Origin: Lewinellaceae bacterium | Lineage (GTDB): Bacteria > Bacteroidota > Bacteroidia > Chitinophagales > Saprospiraceae | Direction of reading: 5' to 3' | NCBI GenBank assembly: GCA_020636435.1 | Contig: JACJXX010000002.1 | Location: 930,001-994,000 of the forward strand | DNA length: 64,000 nucleotides | Part shown: in pieces, positions 1 to 7,395 of the stretch | Numbering within the stretch: the stretch's first letter is position 1 | How the letters are laid out: every line of letters begins with the position of its first letter | Program-made: the position numbers and the translations under genes | The notes under the pieces: model-generated | Databases searched by the model: none | What the model was told of the DNA's origin: nothing | Seen by the model: the letters and a program-made list of their open reading frames with translations, nothing else

Positions 1-1406
1 CGCAGGGTATAGCTCAAGGCCGAAACCGGGTCTTTATCGACCGAGCGGAAAACGTACTGCCGGCCGTCTTCGGTTTGCATCTTCAGGGATATGGTCTGCC
101 TGCCGCCGCCTCTTTCCAGAACCTCCAGCCCGCCGTAGGCGGTATCCAGCCTCAGCAACGGCGCCATGACCGGCGCCGCCCAACTGGTGCGGTAATGAGG
201 GCCAAAGAAAAGGCGGTGAAGGGCGCCGGCAGCATAATGAGCGCCGGCAGCGGTCAGTACGCTGTCTTTCTCCTGAACCGGCGATGGGCCAGGCTCCTGG
301 TCGGCAAGCGTAAGGCAGGGTACTTTCACCTGGTTCACGGGGACATCAGAACCGTCGGGTTGGCAAGGCGACTGGTAGAGGGCGCCGGTGTCATCGGCGG
401 CAAATCCGTCGCCGGTATAGCGCAGGAAGGCGTAGTTTACAGCGCCGTTGGGTTCATAGTGAAGCTGGATCAGCCCGCCCTGGGCGCGCGCCAGGCGGGC
501 CAGGCGGTTGTGGGCCACATAAGAGGAAGAAGCCGAAAGCGGCGCGCCGCTATTGATCAGGCAATTGCCGTAATAAGAGATGACCTGTTGGTTGGCCTCA
601 TGGCCGGAAAGGAATATCAGGTTGTCGTATTCCCGGGATAAGCCCAGCAGGTAGTCGGATAGCTTTTCGAAACGCTCATTGCTTATATCGCGCGGGCCGC
701 CGACATTCTCGTGGTAGGCGGCGTAAATGCCTCCTAAGACCGGAGGAAGCAGGTGAGTGCCCAGCGGAAAAAAACCACCATACTTCCCAAGCGAGTAAGG
801 GGGGAAGTGCCCGGTAATAACGACGTTGCGTTCCCGGTTTTCCTTGATGGCGTCTTCGATCTCCTCGTGGATGGCGGCTTCCACAATCTCGTCACATACA
901 GCGTCGGCAGGGATGGGCTTTCGGTAGGGATGGTTCCACCATTGGGTGTTCAGGGCCAGCAGCAGGATGTTGTCGCCGATCTCCACCATATCCGGCCCGG
1001 GGCAGCCGTCGTCGATCAGCCAGTCTACATTTTTGGGTGCCTTGTCAAGCACATACTTTTCCATGGCCCGCACACAATCCCATCCGTTCGGCCCGGAGTC
1101 CGCCCAGTCGCGGTCGCCGGGCACGATGCCCATCTGCACCCCGTCCAGGCCGCGGACGAGCTCCAGCAGAGCCTCTATAGGCGCTTCCGGTGGCTGCTTC
1201 CCGTCGCAGCCCGGAACGATATCGCCGGCGATCAAAAGGTAAACCGGCTTGTCGGCCTGCTCCAGTTTCTCCCGAAGCAAAATCCAGTAAGGGCTGTCAA
1301 CAGGGATGTCAGCCGTGTTGCCGAGCAACCATAAGTGCTGAGTGGTTTGTGCCTGAGCAGTGGCCAGGGCCAGGCAAAAAAGGCAAAGTGGGAGGAGGTG
1401 TCGCAT
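1..1406 (-). CDS. Calcineurin-like metallophosphoesterase, exported, 3' end beyond the left edge
   Basis: Reading the minus strand from ATG at 1406 gives 468 uninterrupted codons that run off the window. The N-terminus is a signal peptide (MRHLLPLCLFCLALATAQA). Metallophosphoesterase landmarks follow in order: GDIVPGCDG, VPGDRDW, VITGHFPPYS and LSGHEANQQ, which supply the expected Asp, Asn-replacement and His metal ligands. The last visible residues (GRQYVFRSVDKDP) resemble the segment that joins such phosphoesterases to a C-terminal BamA/TamA-like outer-membrane barrel in Bacteroidota; this continuation is an inference because it lies outside the window. It would act in the periplasm or at the outer membrane; the substrate is unknown. 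Confidence 0.8.
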   Translation of the reverse strand, partial: MRHLLPLCLFCLALATAQAQTTQHLWLLGNTADIPVDSPYWILLREKLEQADKPVYLLIAGDIVPGCDGKQPPEAPIEALLELVRGLDGVQMGIVPGDRDWADSGPNGWDCVRAMEKYVLDKAPKNVDWLIDDGCPGPDMVEIGDNILLLALNTQWWNHPYRKPIPADAVCDEIVEAAIHEEIEDAIKENRERNVVITGHFPPYSLGKYGGFFPLGTHLLPPVLGGIYAAYHENVGGPRDISNERFEKLSDYLLGLSREYDNLIFLSGHEANQQVISYYGNCLINSGAPLSASSSYVAHNRLARLARAQGGLIQLHYEPNGAVNYAFLRYTGDGFAADDTGALYQSPCQPDGSDVPVNQVKVPCLTLADQEPGPSPVQEKDSVLTAAGAHYAAGALHRLFFGPHYRTSWAAPVMAPLLRLDTAYGGLEVLERGGGRQTISLKMQTEDGRQYVFRSVDKDPVSALSYTL

Positions 1407-1716
1407 AGGCTGGGTTTTGTTTAGTGTTGGTTATTTATAACTGGCGGCTGCTATGCCCTGCTGGAGTATCTTGTTTTATCCAAAGAGATAGTTGAAAAAA
1501 CCGCCCCAGGGCGCCTCTCCAAACACATAGCCGTCAATCAAAATAGGCAGGCAATTTACACATTACAGCGGAAAAACCGGGTAGGGGCAAAAAGGAAAAG
1601 TTTAAAAGGCGAGGGCAATATGGCAATATAATATCTGCCCGGCTTCGCAATAATTCTACCCTGGAAACCGGCCGTTTTTTCGTAGTTTTGCAGCGCTTAA
1701 ACCAAATCCTAACAAC
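1407..1716. other. Divergent intergenic spacer
   Basis: This 310-bp spacer separates the divergent phosphoesterase and C1 peptidase genes. Apart from a candidate -7 box at 1683-1690 near its right end, I see no gene, strong hairpin or repeat in it. Confidence 0.6.
1683..1690 (+). promoter_or_regulatory. Candidate Bacteroidota -7 box (TAGTTTTG) for the C1 peptidase
   Basis: TAGTTTTG fits the Bacteroidota TAnnTTTG -7 consensus and sits 27 bp before the ATG at 1717. No convincing -33 TTTG is seen at the right distance, so the call rests on one box. Confidence 0.4.
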
Positions 1717-2901
1717 ATGCAACTAAAAAATATGTTTCTGGGGCTTGCCTTGCTGCTGGCCGGGACTGCCTTTGCGCAGGTCGACCTCATCGAAAAGGTC
1801 AAGGACAACAAGAGCGAAAATGCCATGGAAGGCTTCCGGTGGGAACCCGTAGTGGACGTGGAGCGCCTGGCGGTGGAAAACCAGGGCGCCTCCGGCACCT
1901 GCTGGAGCTACAGCACCAATTCCTTCCTCGAATCGGAGATGGCCCGCATGGGCAAAGAGCCGGTCGACCTTTCCGAGATGTTCATCGTCCGCACGACTTA
2001 TGAAGACAAAGCCGACCGCTATGTGCGCATGCACGGCAACCTGAATTTTGGCCAGGGCGGGGCGCTGCCCGATGTTTTCGACATGTATAAAAAGTACGGC
2101 ATCGTGCCGGAAGCTGCTTACGCCGGCCTTAACTACGGGCTGGACTACAACCGCCACGGCGAAATGGAGTCCGTGCTGAAAGGCATGCTGGACGCCGTGG
2201 TGGCCAATAAGAACAACACACTGACCCCGGTATGGAAAGAAGCGTACAATAAAGTGCTCGACGTTTACCTCGGCGAATACCCTAACGAGTTCGAATACAA
2301 GGGAAAAGCGTATACGCCGAAGTCTTTTGCCCGGGAGGTGGTCGGCATCCAAAGCGATGATTATGTGCAATTCACTTCCTGGACCCACCACGAACTGTAT
2401 AAACCCTGCATCATTATGGTGCCGGACAACTGGGCCTACGGCACTTCCTATAATGTACAGATGAACGATATGATCGACATCATCGACCATGCCCTGAGAA
2501 AAGGATACTCTGTGGCCTGGGCCGGCGATGTGAGTGAAAAGTATTTTTCCTGGAAAAACGGCATCGCCTACGTCCCGGAGAAAAACTACAACGACATGAC
2601 AGCGGAAGAGCGGGACAATATGTTCAACGGACCGCAGCCAGAAATGGAGGTTACGGTGGAGGCCCGCCAGGAAGCTTACGACAACTACTCCACGACCGAT
2701 GACCACGGCATGCAGATTGTTGGCATTTCCAAAGACCAGAATGGCAAGGAATGGTATCTGGTGAAAAACTCCTGGGGCACCAACAATGACCACGAAGGCT
2801 ACCTGTACATGAGCAAGAATTACGTCCGCTACAAAACGCTGTCTTTCATGACGCATAAGGATGCGGCGCCGAAGGAGATCAGGAAGAAACTGGGGTGGTA
2901 G
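1717..2901 (+). CDS. C1B-family aminopeptidase (bleomycin hydrolase/PepC-like), exported
   Basis: This 394-residue protein begins with a signal peptide ending near AGTAFAQ. The papain-type triad is visible: Cys62 in GASGTCWSYS, His330 in TTDDHGMQIVG and Asn351 in LVKNSWGTNN. The layout, with a long insert between Cys and His and a short C-terminal tail, is that of bleomycin-hydrolase/aminopeptidase C proteins, which trim peptides from the N-terminus. The signal peptide predicts a periplasmic or extracellular enzyme, whereas classical PepC is cytosolic. It stands alone, with a repeat-filled spacer downstream. The ATG at 1717 places the signal peptide correctly. Confidence 0.88.
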   Translation: MQLKNMFLGLALLLAGTAFAQVDLIEKVKDNKSENAMEGFRWEPVVDVERLAVENQGASGTCWSYSTNSFLESEMARMGKEPVDLSEMFIVRTTYEDKADRYVRMHGNLNFGQGGALPDVFDMYKKYGIVPEAAYAGLNYGLDYNRHGEMESVLKGMLDAVVANKNNTLTPVWKEAYNKVLDVYLGEYPNEFEYKGKAYTPKSFAREVVGIQSDDYVQFTSWTHHELYKPCIIMVPDNWAYGTSYNVQMNDMIDIIDHALRKGYSVAWAGDVSEKYFSWKNGIAYVPEKNYNDMTAEERDNMFNGPQPEMEVTVEARQEAYDNYSTTDDHGMQIVGISKDQNGKEWYLVKNSWGTNNDHEGYLYMSKNYVRYKTLSFMTHKDAAPKEIRKKLGW

Positions 2902-3421
2902 GGTACACCTAAAATATAAGAAAGGGGCGCCGCCGTGCCGGCGAGCGCCCCTAAGATGGCGGTTCTTTATGAAAAATCACAGTGTTTGCCAGGAGAATAA
3001 GATTTCTCCACGTTATGGTAACCGCCGTAGAACTGCTATAAAACTTTCATTCTGAAGCAAAGCTAAAAAAAAACGGAATGAAACCCGGAAAATAACCACA
3101 CAGTTATAACCGAAGCTTCATTCCAGGATGATTTCAGGTGTCCTTCTGGAGTTATATAAAACGATACAGGGTTAAATTTTTTTTAGCACAAAATGGGCAA
3201 AAGGATTACTGCGGTTCAATGCGAACCGATTAGATGCTTAGGGTGGGGAATCTGAAGAATGGGGGATTGCTAATTTGCCTTAGCGTATATATGTCTTTTT
3301 TGGGCTGGTGGTTATTTCGTGTAAAATAAATAAAAGTTTTTCAAATAAAAAAGAGTGGCCATCAGTAATTTCCTGAATATATACTTTTTTGCTGCACATC
3401 CGGCCGGAGGAGGGTGCGATT

Positions 3422-3586
3422 CTAGTGCTGTCGGCATTAAGTAACGGGGTATATAAAATGAGGCTATTTTGTCGCCAGACAAGACGCGAGGAGCGATTAT
3501 AGCGGGACTACATGAGTGACGAGCAACGCAGTATGGCGGCAAAAGAGTCCATTTTATATCCCGGTATTTAGTGCCGACAGCACTAG
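3422..3586. mobile_element. 165-bp palindromic element, copy 1
   Basis: The element starts CTAGTGCTGTCGGCA and ends with its exact reverse complement TGCCGACAGCACTAG. The inverted similarity extends further inward (ATATAAAATG against CATTTTATAT). By base-by-base reading it is identical over all 165 bp to the element at 51201-51365. It has no coding capacity. The flanking CTAG could be a 4-bp target duplication or part of the terminal repeat. It is probably a MITE-like non-autonomous element. Confidence 0.85.
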
Positions 3587-3627
3587 TTTGTACCCCTTTA
3601 TGTTTCTGGGCATGAAAACACCCGGAA

Positions 3628-3792
3628 TTAGGCACGAGGAAAGAATAAAGTGTTCAATTATGGGGCAGTAATTTTTGTGCCAGGCAAGGCGCGAAGAATG
3701 AGGATAGCCAAAGCTACCTGAGTGATGAGCAACGCAGCATGGCGCAAAAAGAACAAGCCAGAATGGACAGTTTATTCTTTCGTCGTGCCTTA
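3628..3792. mobile_element. Diverged relative of the 165-bp palindromic element
   Basis: The ends are inverted repeats (TTAGGCACGAGGAAAGAATA at left against TATTCTTTCGTCGTGCCTTA at right). They differ from the ends of the neighbouring 165-bp element, but the centre is clearly related: GCCAGGCAAGGCGCGAAGAA and GAGTGATGAGCAACGCAGCA match GCCAGACAAGACGCGAGGAG and GAGTGACGAGCAACGCAGTA of the neighbour in the same order and spacing. It lies about 41 bp from that element in the same orientation. Confidence 0.7.
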
Positions 3793-3988
3793 TTCCCTCG
3801 AAGTACTGTTACATGGTCTCCCGGTTCTATTGTTGAGGCCGTAGGCTCCATAACAGTGGAGCAAGGGGACTGTGAAACCGTGTTTTCCTGAATTTTAGGG
3901 GCATTTCCCCAAGCTATCTGCTACATGGGCACAAATGGGAATCGCACCCCCGGAGGATGATGAACGCTGGCCTGAAAAACTCTGATGC

Positions 3989-4627
3989 ATGAAAGTAATC
4001 CAATTTTCCGACGAACATCGCCGCAAGCACTTTGCGTTTTTCAAAAACATGAGCCACCCTCATTTCAATATATGCTCCCGGGTAGATGTCGGCAAATTGC
4101 TGCCGGCCCTGAAAGCTCAACAAGGGCGCTTCACTCCGGCCATCGTTTATTGTATAGCACGCACCGCCAACGAAATCCCCGTTTTCCGGCAACGCATCCG
4201 GGGAAACCAGGTAGTGGAACACGAAACGACCCATCCCTCTTTCACCGTTTTGACGAAGGCCTCCGATGTTTTCAGCTTCTGTTCCGTACCCTACCAGGAA
4301 GGATACCACCCTTTTAGCCGGGATGTGCTTCGCCGGATGGAGGCCATGCAACGCCAGCCTTCCATGGAGGACGAAGAAGGGCGGGATGATTACCTCTACC
4401 TCTCCGCTATCCCCTGGGTGAGTTTTACCAGCTTGCAACACGCCATGCATTATGAGCCGGCGGACTCGGTGCCGCGGATAGCCTGGGGAAAATATTATGC
4501 AGAAGGCAATAAGGTCTGGTTGCCTCTGTCCGTACAAGCCCATCACGCCCTGGTAGATGGGCGCCAAATGGGCCTGTTCTTCGAAAAAATACAGGTTTTG
4601 CTCTCTCAGCCTGAATTTTTTTTGTAA
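3989..4627 (+). CDS. Chloramphenicol acetyltransferase-fold O-acyltransferase
   Basis: This 212-residue protein has the overall plan of type A chloramphenicol acetyltransferases: an FSVPYQEGYHPF-type central region and the C-terminal catalytic motif in VQAHHALVDGRQMG, which fits HHxxxDG with the general-base His. Length matches the family (about 210-220). It would transfer an acetyl group from acetyl-CoA to a small hydroxyl substrate in the cytoplasm as a trimer. The family includes resistance enzymes, but chromosomal homologues are common and the substrate is not shown by sequence. The gene follows the repeat spacer and has no operon partner. Confidence 0.8.
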   Translation: MKVIQFSDEHRRKHFAFFKNMSHPHFNICSRVDVGKLLPALKAQQGRFTPAIVYCIARTANEIPVFRQRIRGNQVVEHETTHPSFTVLTKASDVFSFCSVPYQEGYHPFSRDVLRRMEAMQRQPSMEDEEGRDDYLYLSAIPWVSFTSLQHAMHYEPADSVPRIAWGKYYAEGNKVWLPLSVQAHHALVDGRQMGLFFEKIQVLLSQPEFFL

Positions 4628-4975
4628 ATCCGCAACTTTTTTTAAGCGGAGCAAAATTTTGTGGAAACCCCACTAGCAAAAATCTGGTTTGGCAACGCCC
4701 GTTTTTGTCTGATTTTATTCCGAATCCTTGCCCGAAGACCAATATAATACCACTCGCCCAGTGGCCTAACCATTCATCTTTTCGCACTCTAAACTTTGAA
4801 AATCAATTGACTATGAACTAATTTTGCCATAGATTTGCATCTTAGTGTTTTAAATACACTAACTGAAAAGAAAAATCATCTTTGATAATATGGTGCAAGA
4901 AGGGCAATATTGCCGATAGCGGTTTTGTTTTTCTTTTGAATCACACTATTCGTCAAAGAACCAAAAATTTACAAA
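4628..4975. other. Upstream spacer carrying the promoter of the CBM48-HhH gene
   Basis: This 348-bp AT-rich spacer has no coding potential. It carries a good Bacteroidota-type promoter candidate around 4807-4837; otherwise nothing is recognised. Confidence 0.55.
4807..4837 (+). promoter_or_regulatory. Candidate sigma-70-type Bacteroidota promoter
   Basis: TTG at 4807-4809 and TAGATTTG at 4830-4837 match the -33 TTTG and -7 TAnnTTTG elements with a 20-bp spacer, which is usual for the phylum. The start codon of the CBM48-HhH gene lies about 140 bp downstream, implying a fairly long leader. Confidence 0.5.
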
Positions 4976-5656
4976 ATGCTCAAAAAACAGTACCTCAAAG
5001 GCAAACCTGCCTGCAAGGTGACCTTCACCTTGCCCAAAGAAGCGGCGGAAGGCGCTCAGGAAGTTAAAGTCCTCGGCGATTTCAACAATTGGAGCTGGGA
5101 AAATGGGGCTCCGATGAAAGCCGGAAAAGAAGAATACAAAGCGGTTCTGGAACTGGAAACCGGCCGTTCCTACCAGTTCAGATATATGATGGACGGAGGG
5201 CGCTGGGAAAACGACCATCAGGCAGACGGCTATGTGCCCAATGAATTCGGCGGAGACAATTCCGTACTGGCATTAGACGCCAGCCCAGCCCAGGAAGAAA
5301 AAGCAACAACTACGAAAAAGGCCGCCGCTAAAACTACCAAGAGCCCGGCTAAAAAGGCTGCTGCCTCCAAGAAATCGCCAGCCAGCAAAGCTGCTCCGGC
5401 TGCCGACGACCTGAAGAAGATCGAAGGCATTGGCCCCAAGATCGAAAAGCTCTTCAACGAAGCCGGCATCACCACTTTTGACGGAATGGCCAAGGCAAGC
5501 AAGAAAACCTTCACCGACATTCTCGCCGCAGCCGGCCCCCGCTTCAAAATGCACGACCCCACCACCTGGGTTCAGCAGGCCAAACTGGCTGCCAAAGGCG
5601 AATGGGAAAAGCTGGCCAAGCTGCAGGATGAACTCAAAGGAGGCAAGAAGAAATAA
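4976..5656 (+). CDS. Glycogen-binding (CBM48-like/isoamylase early-set) domain fused to a helix-hairpin-helix domain
   Basis: Residues about 10-95 form a CBM48/AMPK-beta-type carbohydrate-binding domain (VKVLGDFNNWSW, YQFRYMMDGGRWEND). Residues about 100-140 are a Lys/Ala/Ser-rich flexible linker, and residues about 142-220 are a helix-hairpin-helix unit (LKKIEGIGPKIEKLFNEAGI) of the kind seen at the ends of ribosomal-protein-associated and DUF4332-like proteins. No catalytic domain is present, so it is probably a glucan-binding or scaffolding protein. The next gene is a shorter paralogue with the same N-terminal domain, separated by a 107-bp palindrome. The role of the HhH part, whether nucleic acid or protein binding, is unknown. 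Confidence 0.75.
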   Translation: MLKKQYLKGKPACKVTFTLPKEAAEGAQEVKVLGDFNNWSWENGAPMKAGKEEYKAVLELETGRSYQFRYMMDGGRWENDHQADGYVPNEFGGDNSVLALDASPAQEEKATTTKKAAAKTTKSPAKKAAASKKSPASKAAPAADDLKKIEGIGPKIEKLFNEAGITTFDGMAKASKKTFTDILAAAGPRFKMHDPTTWVQQAKLAAKGEWEKLAKLQDELKGGKKK

Positions 5657-5673
5657 TTCACCTTAGTAGTGAT

Positions 5674-5780
5674 TAAAAAATAAGTTCGACATTTTGAGTC
5701 AGTGCTTTAGGGTGAAGGCCGGCAGGCTCATTAGGGCAAAGGCCTTCACCCTAAAGCACTGACGTCGAACTTATTTTTTA
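5674..5780. repeat. Near-perfect 107-bp palindrome (bidirectional terminator or MITE-like)
   Basis: The outer arms, 17 bp at 5674-5690 and 5764-5780, are exact reverse complements. The inner arms, 22 bp at 5699-5720 and 5741-5762, are also exact. Only an 8-nt bulge, one unpaired base and a 20-nt loop break the stem. The arms end in runs of A and T, so transcripts on either strand would form a hairpin followed by U residues. Confidence 0.85.
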
Positions 5781-5820
5781 AATGTTCCTTGCCATTTTAT
5801 AACCGTTTAACTATTTACTC

Positions 5821-6129
5821 ATGATCAAGAAGCAATTTCTCAAAAGCAAGCCGGTTTGCAAAGCTACCTTTACTTTCCCGGCAGAAGCTGCTCCGGAAGC
5901 CAAAACCGTTGAAGTCGTCGGCGATTTCAACAACTGGAATACCCAGGAAGCAGTAACGATGAAGAAGCAAAAGGACGTTTTCAAGGCTGTTGTTGAACTG
6001 GAAACCGGAAAGGAATATCAGTTCCGTTACCTGATCGACGGCCAGGCCTGGGAAAACGACTGGGAAGCCGACGCTTACGTTTCTACTCCGTTCGGCGTAG
6101 ACAACAGCGTAGTGAGCGCCCTGAACTAA
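5821..6129 (+). CDS. Stand-alone CBM48-like (isoamylase early-set) glycogen-binding protein
   Basis: This 102-residue protein consists of little more than one early-set carbohydrate-binding domain (VEVVGDFNNWNT, YQFRYLIDGQAWENDWEAD). It is closely similar throughout to the first 100 residues of the gene at 4976, including the N-terminal MIKKQFLKSKPVCKATFTFP, so the two arose by duplication. No signal peptide is seen, which implies a cytoplasmic location, plausibly on storage glucan together with GlgB encoded at 20140. Confidence 0.78.
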   Translation: MIKKQFLKSKPVCKATFTFPAEAAPEAKTVEVVGDFNNWNTQEAVTMKKQKDVFKAVVELETGKEYQFRYLIDGQAWENDWEADAYVSTPFGVDNSVVSALN

Positions 6130-6158
6130 TAGATCCTTTGAACATTACGTTGTCGGTT

Positions 6159-6219
6159 GTGAGTTGTTGGTTGGTTGTTATTGCTACAAACAACTGGCAA
6201 CAAACAACTGACAACTCAC
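6159..6219. terminator. GTTG-rich hairpin between convergent genes
   Basis: The left arm (starting GTGAGTTGTTGGTTGGTTG) pairs imperfectly with the right arm (ending CAACTGACAACTCAC). It sits between the convergent stop codons at 6129 and 6216, so it is a likely bidirectional terminator. Related GTTG-rich hairpins occur at about 14940-15050 and 58015-58130. Confidence 0.5.
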
Positions 6220-6668
6220 TTCTCCCAACGCTGCAGCTCGATCAAATTGCCCTCGGGATCCGCCACATAAGTGAAAGTGATGATCCCTACGCCTTCCACT
6301 TCTTTGGTTACCACCTCTCCTATCGGCCTCCCGCCGTGAGCGACGACTTTTTCCAATACGGCCGCCACGTTTTCCACTTGAAAGGCAATGTGCCCGAAGC
6401 CCTTGCGGTTGGCCGCCGGTTCGGGTTGCTCCTTCATTTCAGCATACTGGTAAATCTCCAGGGTCGGCCCTTCCTCCCCGTATCCGGGCAGGCGCAGGTG
6501 CATGCCCTGCAGGGCGGCGCCCTTCACCCCCGTGCCCCGCGAGAGCCACTCGCCGGACTGGTCGCGGGCGGGCGGCACCGGCTGGCAGCCGAAGACGTCG
6601 ATGTAGAATTGGGCCAGCTTTTCCCAGTTGGCGCTGATGATGTTGGTGTGAGCGTATTTGGTGGGCAT
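6216..6668 (-). CDS. VOC-family (glyoxalase/bleomycin resistance-fold) protein
   Basis: This 150-residue protein has the paired beta-alpha-beta-beta-beta units of the vicinal oxygen chelate family: the first begins MPTKYAHTNIISANWEKLAQ and the second GFGHIAFQVENVAAVLEKV, ending YVADPEGNLIELQRW. His8, Glu and His ligands typical of the fold appear at the expected ends (HTN, LEIYQ, HIAF, LIELQ). The reaction cannot be told from sequence. Its start is one base beyond the stop of the upstream Uma2 gene (6670), so the two are probably co-transcribed. Confidence 0.75.
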   Translation of the reverse strand: MPTKYAHTNIISANWEKLAQFYIDVFGCQPVPPARDQSGEWLSRGTGVKGAALQGMHLRLPGYGEEGPTLEIYQYAEMKEQPEPAANRKGFGHIAFQVENVAAVLEKVVAHGGRPIGEVVTKEVEGVGIITFTYVADPEGNLIELQRWEK

Positions 6669-6669
6669 T

Positions 6670-7341
6670 CTAGATTTTTAAAATATCCCGCAATGCGGCA
6701 AGGTTGGCTTTCTCATTAAAAATTGCATCGACCGGCGCTCTGAATCCAGGAATGACGCTACATTCAACGTGATCGCCTTTAACCTTTTTGGCGAAAAGCA
6801 CGTAACTCTGACTATCCATATCAAGGTGATATTGTTCTACCGTCAATGCATCCGGATCAATGATCCAGTATTCTTCAATGCCATGAAGGGCATAATCCCG
6901 AAATTTAATCTGCCGGTCGCGAGTAATGGAGTCCTGGCTCAATACTTCGACTACCAGGCTGGGCGCAGGGAACTTCCACTGGTCAGGCGTAAGGTGATCA
7001 GCCGTTTCTTTATTGAAAAAGACTACATCCGGTTCATAATCATTGCGTGTGGTCGGGATAAGCGCTTTTTCCGATTTCACGCTGCCCAAATCGTGAACGC
7101 GAACGAAGAGGTCCAGCAGTTGAGACAGCAGCTTAGTCGCGTCCAGGTGTTTATTCTTGGCCGGTGAATGCATAATGATCTCCCCGTTTATGAATTCCCA
7201 CTTATCTTCCGGTGTGATACGGTCATAGAATTCCTGCCGTTTTTGCTGTTCTTCCTCCCATAGGTTTTCCATTTCGTCCAACAAGGCGCGAAAGTTAGGC
7301 GATTCCAAAATGGGACGTAAAAGGTCTGAAGTTGGCATCAT
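6670..7341 (-). CDS. Uma2-family (PD-(D/E)XK-like) putative endonuclease
   Basis: This 223-residue protein carries the Uma2/DUF820 core: WEFINGEIIMHSP, YEPDVVFFNKET (catalytic Asp), APSLVVEVLSQDSITRDRQIKFRDYALHGIEEYWIIDPD (Glu and the D..K pattern). The family has a restriction-endonuclease-like fold and is often amplified in Cyanobacteria and Bacteroidota; its physiological role is not established. An extra helical N-terminal segment of about 45 residues precedes the domain. It overlaps nothing and lies directly upstream of the VOC gene. Confidence 0.8.
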   Translation of the reverse strand: MMPTSDLLRPILESPNFRALLDEMENLWEEEQQKRQEFYDRITPEDKWEFINGEIIMHSPAKNKHLDATKLLSQLLDLFVRVHDLGSVKSEKALIPTTRNDYEPDVVFFNKETADHLTPDQWKFPAPSLVVEVLSQDSITRDRQIKFRDYALHGIEEYWIIDPDALTVEQYHLDMDSQSYVLFAKKVKGDHVECSVIPGFRAPVDAIFNEKANLAALRDILKI

Positions 7342-7395
7342 GTCAATTAAACGTTTCTCCTTTAGCCAGAGTTTCAGCCTTAAATATAAACAATT

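Larger units (their letters stand above)
2902..3988. other. 1.1-kb repeat-rich spacer without a convincing gene
   Basis: No ORF here looks coding. Just after the peptidase stop lies a GC-rich hairpin (AGGGGCGC at 2923-2930 pairing with GCGCCCCT at 2945-2952) without a U-tract. The middle holds two tandem palindromic elements, at 3422-3586 and 3628-3792. The stretches 2953-3421 and 3793-3988 are AT-rich and show nothing I can name. Confidence 0.6.

Noticed and set aside
75..1334. Plus-strand open frames over the first 1.3 kb
   Set aside because: They are shadows of the minus-strand phosphoesterase, which has a signal peptide and all family motifs; the plus-strand products match nothing.
1723..2856. 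Long minus-strand ORF opposite the C1 peptidase
   Set aside because: It is a GC-skew shadow rich in Val and His; the plus-strand gene carries the full catalytic triad.
3312..3635. Minus-strand 107-codon ORF
   Set aside because: It runs through the 165-bp palindromic element and has no start context or family features.
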